A stretch of DNA of 64,000 nt, from positions 40,729,001-40,793,000 of the forward strand of contig NW_024465885.1 of the NCBI RefSeq assembly GCF_017591425.1, given 5' to 3'. The notes beneath the pieces are model-generated. The model was not told the DNA's origin. It made no database searches and saw nothing but the letters and a program-made list of their open reading frames with translations. The DNA is from Ochotona curzoniae. Its lineage: Eukaryota; Chordata; Mammalia; Lagomorpha; Ochotonidae. The position numbers and the translations under genes were made by a program. Within the stretch, counting starts at the first letter, position 1. Each line of letters starts with the position of its first letter. Shown piece after piece: positions 45,938-55,802 of this stretch.

Positions 45938-46040
45938 GTTGTGTGATATGTACTTAGCTCTCCATTTCTTTGACTCTCCATGTACAAAGCAGGGCTTTAG
46001 GATTATTCTGAGGATTACATGAGCCAATATTTTATAAACC
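45938..46040 (+). mobile_element. MIR fragment
   Basis: GTGTGATATGTACTTAGC, TCTCCATTTCTTTGACTC, GTACAAAGCAGGGC and CTGAGGATTACATGAG match the MIR order (transition from the core to the 3' region). Ancient tRNA-type SINE, strongly diverged. Confidence 0.55.
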
Positions 46041-46498
46041 ACCAAGGAAAATAACTAGAATGGTCTAAGTGTAAAAGGGAACTTAATAAAGAAAAGAATA
46101 GCTGTGGTTTTTCCCTCATTATGAATACGGATCTCCTCTGTAGAAGGTATGAGCGCTCACGTGTTACATCCTTGCATAGCCCGATTCCTGCCTGCGCAGA
46201 CCAGGTGGGAGTGAGCCTGACTAGGAAATTAGAAACATAATCTCTGGGAAGTGTGAGAGAGTTGGCACACAGAGGGAATGGCACACACATCTCCAGTCTT
46301 TCTTTGAACATAACCATACTTGAAACGCCTTTGATGGTGCTGGGGAGAGGTACTGTAGACCTAAAGGAGAACATGTATATAAAAAAGAAATTATTTGTGT
46401 TTTATTTCAAAAGCACATCGATTTCCATTCCATTTTCATTTCCAGATGCCGTTTAGAACATTATAATGACCCTAACACATATGTCCCGGAAGACAGCA
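46041..46498. other. Unique DNA, no gene
   Basis: Open frames on both strands (46015-46374 minus, 46253-46456 plus) with no domain recognised. Confidence 0.42.
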
Positions 46499-46499
46499 G

Positions 46500-46816
46500 A
46501 CACATGAGCAGCAGAGATGAGATTCTCCTTGCCATGCACATGCCAGCATTCCGTATGGGTGCCAGTTCTAACCCCAGCAGCCCTGCTTCCCATCCAATCC
46601 CCTGCTTGTGGCCTGGGAAGGCAATAGAGGACAACAAAAAGCCTTGGGATCCGGAACCTGCATTGGAGACCCAGAAGAAGCTCCAGGCTCCTAGTTTGGA
46701 TCGGCTCATCTCTGGCCCTTGTGGCTAGTTGTGGAATAATCAACAGACAAGAGACGTTCCTCTGTCTCTTCTCTTCCCATGTATCTGACTTTCCAATAAA
46801 AATTAATCTTAAAAAA
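46500..46816 (+). mobile_element. CSINE
   Basis: Sense copy: CCGTATGGGTGCCAGTTC, TGTGGCCTGGGAAGGCAATAG, CAGAAGAAGCTCCAGGCTCC and TCTGACTTTCCAATAAAAATT. The first ~30 bases of the tRNA-like part are eroded. Its A-rich tail became (AAAC)n at 46814-46848. The antisense open frame 46453-46836 is a SINE shadow. Confidence 0.88.
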
Positions 46817-46848
46817 CAAGCAAACAAACAAAACAAACAGACAAAAAA
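46814..46848 (+). repeat. (AAAC)n from a SINE tail
   Basis: AAACAAGCAAACAAACAAAAC continuing as AAACAGACAAAAAAAC; microsatellite born in the poly(A) tail. Confidence 0.88.
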
Positions 46849-47454
46849 ACTGAAGTTTTACAGTCTAGGAAATCCAAAAGTTCTGCAAAAGCTAGAATCT
46901 TGGCCATACTACTACAGACCTGGTCAGAATTGGACCATCTAGAGGTGGGCCAAGGAATTTAAGCCTGAACAAGATACCCTATCCGTTTTAGGTACCCTGA
47001 GTTTTGGGAAGACACTTTGATTTATACAGAGTAGATTCAGTCTCTAAGCACATGAGGTGCCTTATTTTTATTCTCATGTGGTCTGTCTGCTTTCTCCAAG
47101 TTTTATCTATCTTGTAAGACAACATTCATTCACCAACACTGTTGCAGTGCAGTCTCGGTGCTGTCTCCAAGTCTGTGTCATGATACCCCCAGCCCCAGAA
47201 CCACATTTGGATCCGTGGTCTGCGATCTTGGAGAAAATTATCTCGTTCCCTTGCACGGTGCTTGGTCTGAATGCCAGGCCATGTTCCTATTTCCTTGTCT
47301 CTTCCTTATCTGGTTCTTACAGATTCACATAGAGCACTGATGAGAAATGATACTGTTCCTTTGGATTTCTTGCTCTGTCTCTGCAGTTTTGTTCCTGGCC
47401 ATTGCTTGTGCCCAGGTTTTTTGTACTGAAGCGGCTGTAATTTGTTCCATGAGT

Positions 47455-47565
47455 AACAGGAAACTCACCAGGAACCAACTACCTGCTCTCAAGTTCACAG
47501 GTCAAGAGAACGTATAACTTCAGCCTTAGAAAATCCTTCCCACTTTACTTCTTGCCTGGCTCGTG
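47455..47565 (+). repeat. Diverged repeat pair, copy 1
   Basis: Shares AACAGGAAACTCACCA, CAGGTCAAGAGAA, CTTAGAAAATCCT and TACTTCTTGCCTGG with 48405-48530 in the same order, roughly 70 percent similar. The family is not recognised. Confidence 0.4.
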
Positions 47566-48404
47566 CAACAATGTCTCAAATTGTGCCCTAATTATCTTCT
47601 TGGGCTTGAATATGTGACACTATTCTATGGCTCATCTTTTGGGTTGCCCCTGTGCTGTCTTAGGCCAAAACCGTTCCTAAACAGCACTGTAATATGGGCC
47701 AAATTTGACTTGTTCCTTCCCTCCCTTTCTGAAAGTCAGCTCACTCTATTCTCGTCCCGTGCTGCCTTTGTCCTGCAACTGACAAGGAATCCCTGCAAAG
47801 AGACTTTTATTTCAGGTGTGATGTTTCCATTTCCAACTTAGAGCCCCTCCCTGACCAAGACTGTCTGAACTTTACGGTTTCCAAAATGGAGGAGAACACG
47901 GAGATTTTCAGAAAGATGACTGTCATCACGTAATTAGGCAGTGAGGCCAGGGGTGCGAGAAGAAATGCTCTGCCTTCAGTTCCTGGAGCACATGAATTAG
48001 ACAAACAAAGATGAATATCCAGGCAAAAAAGGCATTTCCTTTGATTAATAATTTGCATGCATGAGGATTCAAATATTTAATTAAGTGAAACACAAAGAGG
48101 CGGCTATATCCAGGGGCTCACCTATCATATTCAACAAGTAAAAATAGATTTGGACTTCAAAGGATGACAAATCTAAGGTAACTAACATAAGATAAAGAAA
48201 ATTAGCCAAGTTTTCTTATGAGACTTCTCTTGAATATCCCATCTCTGTCTCTCTTGCCTCCATTATAAGAGAGGGAAATTGTATGCCCTGGATTTAGGCA
48301 GACAAGGGGAACACAGAACTTTTCCTACATCCTTTGACACTCAATTACCTTAAGGTCAGAAGAGCTCTTCTATTGGAGTAGCTTTAAAATGTTCCTTCAA
48401 AAAT

Positions 48405-48530
48405 AGGAAACTAACCACAGAACAACTACTTGATGGAAAATTTGCATGTCAAGAGAAAGCATCCCGGAAGTGTGATTTCCGTCTCAGAAAATGCTCTCCA
48501 CCATACTTCTTACTGCCTGGTATTGTGGTT
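48405..48530 (+). repeat. Diverged repeat pair, copy 2
   Basis: Partner of 47455-47565 in the same orientation, about 0.95 kb downstream: AATAGGAAACTAACCA, CATGTCAAGAGAA, CTCAGAAAATGCT and TACTTCTTACTGCCTGG. Confidence 0.4.
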
Positions 48531-49108
48531 AGCTGCTTTTTTTATTCTAACGAAGCCATGGATTCCACCACTAACTTTGATCCCTGGGTCATCACTCCGG
48601 CTCACTGTGCTCACTGTGTGGGCGGCAGCTGGCCAGGCATTTTACCCTGGGACTTCTAGCATCCAGCTACTAAGAACTTCTGCTTAGGGCAGCTATGCTC
48701 CATTTTCGCAATCCCCAGCACCAACCAGGGCTGAAAACCCTGCCTGGCCAACATTCCATCAGTTTGGTACATTTGAAAGAGATTAGGAATCACACAGCTT
48801 CGTCATTTCACTCTGGGTAGTGCCACACCCCAGGGCAGGATTTTAAGAAGTCACTTAACTTTTCTGAGTAAAAGTCTTTTTTTTTTTTTCTTTCATTCTT
48901 CACTCTTTCTCTCAAATCCAACCTTTCCTTTTCAAAATATTTTCCCCTTTAATTTATAAGACAAGGATAAGGCAAGGCTTCTATAGCTTAACAAAGGCAC
49001 AGAAAAATCTTCTACTTCATAGGTGCTCAACAAAATGTCAGTTCTCTTTATTAACAGCACTCCTAAAAGTGACTTAATAAAAGGCAGAAGATTTATATGA
49101 TCTGAAGA

Positions 49109-49379
49109 GAAACCAGTGCAATAGCATAGTGGTAAAAGTCCTCGCCTTGCACTCTCCGGATCCCATATGGGTGCTGGTTCTAATCCCAGTGGCCCTGTTT
49201 CTCATCCAGCTCCCTGCCTGTGGCCTGGGACAGCAGTGGAGGATGGCCCAAAGCCTTGGGACCCTGCACCCGTGTGAGAGACCCAGAAGAGCTCCTGGTT
49301 CCTAGCTTCGGATTGGCTCAGCTCCAGCTGTTGCAGCCGCTTGAGGAGTGAATCATTGGACGGTAGATCTTCCTATCTC
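49109..49379 (+). mobile_element. CSINE, outer copy, part 1
   Basis: ACCAGTGCAATAGCATAGTGG (5' part), GGATCCCATATGGGTGCTGG, GCAGTGGAGGATGGCC and GAATCATTGGACGGTAGATC. It stops at the insertion of another SINE and resumes at 49655. Confidence 0.93.
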
Positions 49380-49654
49380 GGGCCCGGCGTGGTGGTGCAG
49401 TGGTTAAGGTCCTCGCCTTGCATGCCCGGGTTCCTATATGGGCGCTGGTTCTAATCCTGGCAGCCCCACTTCCCATCCAGCTCCCTGCTTGTGATCTGGG
49501 AAAGCAGTTGATGGCCTGACACCTGGAAGAGGCTCCTGGCTTTGGATTGGTTCAGCTCCGGCCGTTGCGGCCACCTGGGGAGTGAATCCGTCTCTCCTCT
49601 CTGTATATCCGCCTTTCCAATAAAAATAAAATAAATCTTAAAAAAAAAAAAAAA
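49380..49654 (+). mobile_element. CSINE inserted inside a CSINE, internally deleted
   Basis: GGGCCCGGCGTGGTGGTGC to A16. It is about 50 bp shorter than normal: the stretch from CCCAAAGC to GTGGGAG is missing after GCAGTTGATGG, and ATCATCGGACGGAAGATCTT is missing before CCGTCTCTCC. The target duplication AGATCTTCCTATCTC (49365-49379) / AGATCTCCCTGTCCTC (49655-49670) proves insertion. Confidence 0.94.
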
Positions 49655-49740
49655 AGATCTCCCTGTCCTCCCTGTCTGTCTCTCCTCCTCTCTGTGTATC
49701 TGGTTTTCCAATAAACAGAAATAAATCTTAAATGAAAAAA
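49655..49740 (+). mobile_element. CSINE, outer copy, part 2
   Basis: CT-rich segment, TCTGGTTTTCCAATAAACAG and AAATAAATCTTAAATG: the 3' end of the outer SINE after the nested one. Confidence 0.92.
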
Positions 49741-50924
49741 ATGATTTAGAAAGAAAAGATAAGACTTGCCTAGAGTTAAAGGAGAGGCTTTATATTCCAT
49801 AGAAGGCAAAGTAAATGAAAACAATAGCAAGAACTCCATGATGATGCAGTTCTTGATGCATGAAGCCCATGTGCTGTGCAGCACCGTGAATGATAATGTT
49901 GTGTCAGTGTCACTTCATTGGTGCAGAATGTTGATGGTAGAGGAGGTGGCATAAAATGGGGAAAACAGAAATGTTCTGTATGTTCTGTTCAACGTTGCTG
50001 AAACCCAAAGCTGTTCTAAAAATCAAGATTATTGGAAAAGTCAATGCCTACCAAACAATCTACAAACCTCCTGAGCAGGAGAAGTGGTTTTCGAGAGAGT
50101 GCATCGAGCAAAGGAGTAACCAGTTGCAGAAGAAAATGAAGGGTTGCTTTCCCTCCTACTGCCTTCTCGTTGCTGCACAAATGGCCATGCTTCACAATTT
50201 CTGAAAATATGGTGGCTTCCATTTTCTCTCTTGCTGAAAGCCACCAGCATGCTACCAATCAGAACCACACAAGGCACCTGAGTAGAATCATGTCTCAGCT
50301 TCAGTACCTTCTGTATTACGGCTTCAGTACCTTCTGTAAGGTATTGCCTCCTCCCTAGAAGGTTTCAAACTCTGCTTAAAATGTTAGGAATGGAATATGT
50401 TGCATCATTTCCTTATGAAGAAAAATCACCCAGCATTCTTTGTTGTTACGATTTCACCATAAAAATATGATTGAAAAAATATGTGGAGAGAGTATTATTT
50501 GCTCTGATGAATAAGGGGAAACTCTCTCAAGGAGAGCTTTTACTAACACTTTTGGGGACATCTCAGTCACCTCCCTGTAAATCAGAGGGATTTTCTCCAC
50601 AGTTCAAGTTAGAAAAAGTTTACATTTAGTGAGCTCTAGTTTTGGAAATTGCTCCTTAGCTGTATTGGAGTACAAAAACTACCACAGATAATAAGAATGT
50701 GTGTCCTAATATAAACAGCAGAGATCATCAAGGAACGCAGCTCTGGTGCTTACAAGTTCAGAAACTTGGAGAAAAATCCAGGTATTAGCTGTGCCAAGAA
50801 CTGTGCAGGGAATGTTTTGGTTGCCTCCTTCCACCCTGTGTTTCTGTGTTTCTATTCCTTCTTCCTTTAGAGCCGCAGACAGCCCTTAATTGCTTTAATT
50901 AAAAAAAAAAAAGAGCACAAAAAC
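49741..50924. other. Unique DNA, no gene
   Basis: An 18-bp repeat (GCTTCAGTACCTTCTGTA) occurs at 50298 and 50321. Short open frames at 49766-50358 on both strands have no domain. A12-type run at 50902-50913 directly before the VNTR element. Confidence 0.4.
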
Positions 50925-51590
50925 CAGGACAGGGGCATACTGGCAAGCATGGGAACCAGGGTAGGGGGCAGAACTGCTGGGGGTTATGGGGAGTCACCCC
51001 AACTAGGCTGCAGCTCCAACTGGTTTGTATGAGGACCGAGTATGAAGTGGGTAGGATTGAGCTGGACTACAATACCCGTTGGTTCACGAGGAAGACAGGG
51101 CTGGAAACAGAATGGACCCAGCAATCGCAATGACCAGAATGTGCATAAGCTGATTGGTGTGACAGATGGTGTTGGAATCTGTACTAGTAAACTCATGCAA
51201 GAATCAGGTCTGGGATCATCTCAGATAAAGTTTCTTTGGAGATTCCTCCAACTGAACTGCTGATCTTACAACCCCAAACATGAAGAGACTGTCAGCCAGT
51301 GGACTCTGAATAGGTTTCATTGCAGTTGGAACTGTGAGATTGGCAGCAATCTAGAACTGATGACCTGTCAAGACTGTTTGAGCAAGACCCTCGGAGTGCG
51401 CCTCCCATTGGGGTTCTGGGATGGGTGGGAGGGTGGGTGGGACTTTTCCCTTTGTTACATTCGGAAAAATGATAATATTAGTGTGGAAAGAATGGTATTA
51501 CCCACTTTCACCCTGTAGCCCTTGACCCTTAGTACCTTAATCAACTAAGTAAGATTATTAAAAAATAATTAAAAAAAAGAAACACCTTAG
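50925..51590 (+). mobile_element. VNTR retroelement, short copy D
   Basis: Plus-strand copy: about three array units (GGCTGCAGCTCCAACTGG and similar), then CATCTCAGATAAAGTTTC, GATTGGCAGCAATCTAG, CTGAGCAAGACCCTCGG-like, GGGTGGGAGGGTGGGTGGG, CACCCTGTAGCCCTTGACC and an AATTAAAAAAAAG tail. Closest to copy B at 35.6 kb. No coding capacity. Confidence 0.7.
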
Positions 51591-51875
51591 TTTTGCATTA
51601 GAGGCAGAAAGAACAAGAGACTGAAAAGAGAGATATTTTCAGTATCTGACGAACTCCCCCAATGCCAAGAATAAAACCAGGCCAAAGCTGAGTGTTAGGA
51701 AGTCCGCCCTGCTCTCATACAAGGGTGTCATAAAGTCGATGACTTAAGCTGCAGCTCAGGCCTCGCACAGTTTTCATTGGCAGGAAGCTGGAGACAGGAA
51801 TCAGAGCCAGTATCAACACAGACACTGCTGTGTGGGATGCTGAGGACCTGACCGCTAGGCTGGGTGCTTCCTGCC
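51591..51875 (-). mobile_element. Old CSINE (antisense)
   Basis: TTAGAGGCAGAAAGAACAAG, GGCCAAAGCTGAGTGTTAGG, GGCAGGAAGCTGGAGACAGG and CCTGACCGCTAGGCTGGG give the antisense order. It abuts the tail of the VNTR element. Confidence 0.7.
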
Positions 51876-53186
51876 TGCTCCAGTTAGCTTTTGTTTTTAT
51901 TAGAGGATGAACACATGAAAGAAAAAACAGAGATATTTATTCAGTGTATATAATTGCATCTTTTCTTTTTCTTACATACATATGTATATACACACATCAT
52001 GTGTTATGTAAATGACAAGAAGAGAAGAAAATACAGAAATGTATTGCAACAGAGAGTATCATCAATGAACATGCCATCACAGACAGCTTGGAGTTCTGAA
52101 CTTTGGTTACTGGAAAGAAGTGCTCAAAGCATTCATTTAGCCAGTAGATGATTAACATCTATGATTACTTGAGAAGCTGCAATTTGGAAACTTCTTTCTT
52201 GTTTTTCAACCTCAAATCAGTTCATAGACCATGTTACTGGAGCAGTTGAGTGGATGTACAGCTGAGTGGGATGTGTCTGTGCTCTACGAGCAGAACTAGG
52301 AAGTGTACCGCAATTCCTCCAGTTTCCATGAGTGGCCACGCAGAGCGGTTCATTCACCTTTAGTCAGCCTCTCGGGACGCCCCCCTGTCCTTTACCTGTT
52401 CTTTTTCAGTCAATTCTAACAGCAAGGCCTCATGATGGATTTATCAGAGCAGTTAGACCAGAAAATACAAAGGATGTCAAAACAATTTATTTCCCTTGGA
52501 AAAAACATTTTAAAATGAACGAAATTTGCAATCTATTATTTTGAGCAACGTCTTGGTGATTTTCCAAGATTTCTGATGAAAATAGAATAATTGACAAAAG
52601 GAACTTGTTTGTTCATGATACGCCGTAGAATGGTTGATTTAGTAAACCGTAGGCTGAAATGGACTTAATAAACAACTTCCTAATCCAATTCAGCAATTTA
52701 ATGTCTGCTTGCTTACTTTGATCCATGCTCTGAAAAAAAAAAATCTGTGTTTTTTCAAGAGTTTCATAAAAATAGATTTCTTCCATGTAAGTCACCCAGT
52801 TTCATGAAGGAGCTCTCCAGTTTCAAAGGCAAAGGAAATGGCTAAATAGTCACAAATAAAAAGGCAACAACCCCCTCCTGATTGTCACTCACAATATCAG
52901 GCACAAGCACAGAGATTAGGGATGGAGGACAAAAGCTGCCTGTCGCTTTCGTGACTGATGTAATTGATGGCTCCTCATTTTTTGTTTGTTTTTAAATTTT
53001 TTTTCGGTTTATATGCACACATATTTCATAACCCTGTACCTGTATCTCTTGATTTAAATAAGATTAAGGAGCAAGGTGATGTTAGTTTATTTTCCTCTCT
53101 GCCTATCAGGTTTTTATAACCGGTGCTCATTAGGATAATTAAGGAAGTTGGGCAGAGATAGACAATAGGAATTTACTATGAAACGA
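51876..53186. other. Unique AT-rich DNA, no gene
   Basis: No named repeat. TG/TA-rich 51970-52000. A block at 53070-53160 (AACCGGTGCTCATTAGGATAA) looks non-repetitive and could be conserved, untested. Confidence 0.4.
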
Positions 53187-53216
53187 AACACACACACACA
53201 TACACATATACACAAA
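53187..53216 (+). repeat. (CA)n microsatellite
   Basis: ACACACACACACATACACATATACAC, short and imperfect. Confidence 0.9.
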
Positions 53217-53456
53217 GAAACATTCTCGGCAATAGAACACAGAGTATAAAATGAGGACAGAGCAAAATCGTTTTTTCTGAAGTGGTTAACACATTCCTTT
53301 CTCCCAAAACAACTATAATTATGAGGTAGTTTGAGTTTAACTGCCCATATACTGCAACAAAAAAATTAAGCTCTCATCTTCTTGTATGTACTCACTTTTC
53401 AACAATTTCAGAGATAACTTTGACTTACAGAAGATTGTTGTCTTCATTCTTCCGAT

Positions 53457-53540
53457 GGAAGAATGCACAGGAGTCAGAACTTCGTCCTCCGACGGAAGAA
53501 TGCACAGGAGTCAGAACTTCGTCCTCTGATGGAAGCGTGT
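53457..53540 (+). repeat. 37-bp tandem duplication
   Basis: The unit starting GGAAGAATGCACAGGAGTC and ending TTCGTCCTCYGAYG occurs at 53457-53493 and 53494-53530 with two differences in the last bases. A third unit begins at 53531 (GGAAGCGTGTGGAGGAG) and decays. GC-rich compared with its surroundings, and upstream GCTTCCGATGG-like bases resemble the unit end. Confidence 0.92.
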
Positions 53541-55751
53541 GGAGGAGTCCCGGCCCACGTAGGCAGAGTCAGTTTCAGGGGAATGGATTGAAACAATATC
53601 GGAACACGACAGCCAAGAATACCATAACCAGCAGAGCTCTCCTTTCAAGATGAAGAAACTGCGCTTCCCAAAAGAGCCAAAATAGGTTGGCACCACCAGA
53701 CTTGTCCTTCTGAAAGGCTGAAAGGAATTCCTCAAATGGAATAAAAAGAGATGCTAATGAGCAAAAATGAAATAGTAGAAATTATCAAATTTCGCTGGTA
53801 GATTTAAAAATGTGAAGTACTGAGTGCTCAAGTGTAGTAGACGTGATGTATAAATTATGTCTTTAGTGTGCATACCAAAAATGTAGAACGATGAAAAAGT
53901 AAACAATAACCACATAAACATGCTGGAACAAAGGAAATACCGGCAGACGTCAGATAGGACAGCAAACACGGAGGAAATGAGCAACAGTGAATATATCAGC
54001 AGAGATTTTAGTATTGTACCTTGTTTATTATTTTATATTTATGACCAATAGGAAGTCACCCTAATTTTATCATTGGTCATTATAATGAAAATATGTGTTT
54101 TGTAACTCTCATGGTAGCCACATAGCTAACATTTAAAACAGATATGCCAAAAATAATAAACAAGAAATCAAAACATGTTACAGGACAAAATTTATTTAAC
54201 CACAAAGGAGGATTATTGAGAGTATGGAGAAGAATCTCTAAGAAAAATAGAGAACCGGCATCAAAATGGCAATCATGAAGAGTTTACTTATCAAAATCAC
54301 CTTACATGTGGATGTATTTGGTTATCCAAGTGAAAAATACAGAGTAATAAAAAGGATAAAACAAATGGAAAAAAATAAGGTCCAAGCTTTTGTGGCTTGT
54401 TGGAAGCTCACTTCACTTATAAAGAAACACAGAGATTGAAAATAGTATATTCTCTGGGGGTTTGGCTTGTGCAAAAACTTCACACCCATTCTGTGTTACT
54501 GTTGGCCCACTGTTTTTTTCCCAAAACACCATTTCCCTGTGGTTTCTGGTTCTCCAGGTTGTCCAGACCCTGGAAAGAGGAGGCTACAAAGAAGGTGAAA
54601 ACCCCACCTTTATTTAATAAATCGCGTCATGGATATTTTTCCAATAAAAATAGGGTTCTTTTTGTCACTTTCTAATAACATTATTGCTTGTATAACTATG
54701 GAATTTGGGGGGATCCTTACACCACCATCCTGAAAGCTCTTTCTCCATTTTCTCTTTGAATTTTTTTTTCTGTCAGTTTTAGATTATTTCAAAACAATAA
54801 GGATATGATAATTTAGCTATTTTCCCTTGAAAAGAGAAAGTTTCTGTGCATGGGTCCTTTATTAAAAGCCATATTCAGTCTGTTTGGTTGAACAAACATA
54901 GCTGCTTCTTAGTCAGGGGTCAGTGGTGTTTTAAACCCGTATGTATTGTCCCTGTGTCCACTGCCACTGCTCCAGTTGAGTATTCGTCCATTACCCATTG
55001 GAATCGTGTTAGCCGTTCTCACCTTCCGCTGTGATTACCAACACTGACATAGCTTTATTGAAAACAAGCCAGACCCCCAATTGTCTTTAAGTTCACTCTT
55101 TTGTCTTCTTCATTAGCAATTACATTCTGCTATGCAAGTCACATTTCATATGCACGCTGTACAATCCACAAGGCAGTTTCATTATTTTTCCATTTCAGTG
55201 AAAATGGCCATTGCACTAATTTACCAAAGGAATTATTCCCCAGGGCTGTTTATTATTGACACAAGTTAATCAAGGGTAGACTGGTCTTTTTTTTTTTTTT
55301 AGCAAATATCTTGAGGCTTCCATAACATCAGAATCTCGAAGAAAAAATATAACTAACATGGGGCTAGTGTTTATAACCCAAGAAAATGGAAACTTTTTCC
55401 ACCTTATGCTTTAAATTGGTCAATTTAGGTGTGAAAATACTTTGGCTACTTTCCAAGAGATGCCTGAAACAAATAGTCCGCATCTTCCTTGCTCTCTGTC
55501 TTCTATTTTCGGATTCTTTATCTGTGTTCCTAAATAGTGCTTTTTTTAATACCTAGAGTACTGAAGTCGCTGTCAGACTTAATAACTGTAGTACTTCCCG
55601 GTTCCACTAGAGGGCACTCAGATGGCTCCCTTTCTGTGATCTGTCTTAATTGCTCATTATTTGCCATATTGGACTGTGGGAGATTTATCAAAAATTCCTC
55701 CTCCAAAACCCATGCATATTATTGCATATGTACAACTATAGTTAGTTTCTT
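53541..55751. other. Unique AT-rich DNA, no gene
   Basis: No repeat recognised; open frames (54397-54675, 54846-55034) without domains. Confidence 0.42.
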
Positions 55752-55802
55752 GGATATATATGTATATGATATATATATATAGGATATATATTATATATTT
55801 TT
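55752..55802. repeat. (AT)n-rich simple repeat
   Basis: GGATATATATGTATATG followed by ATATATATATATAGGATATAT; can form hairpins. Confidence 0.88.

Larger units (their letters stand above)
46850..49105. other. Unique DNA, no gene
   Basis: Higher GC than most unique parts. Holds two diverged similar segments, 47455-47565 and 48405-48530. T11 run near 48877. Several open frames (47563-47841, 48430-48687) without recognisable domains. Confidence 0.4.

Noticed and set aside
49741..50360. Possible processed pseudogene (cysteine-containing open frames near 49956-50204)
   Set aside because: No parent protein recognised, no poly(A) end or target duplication found.
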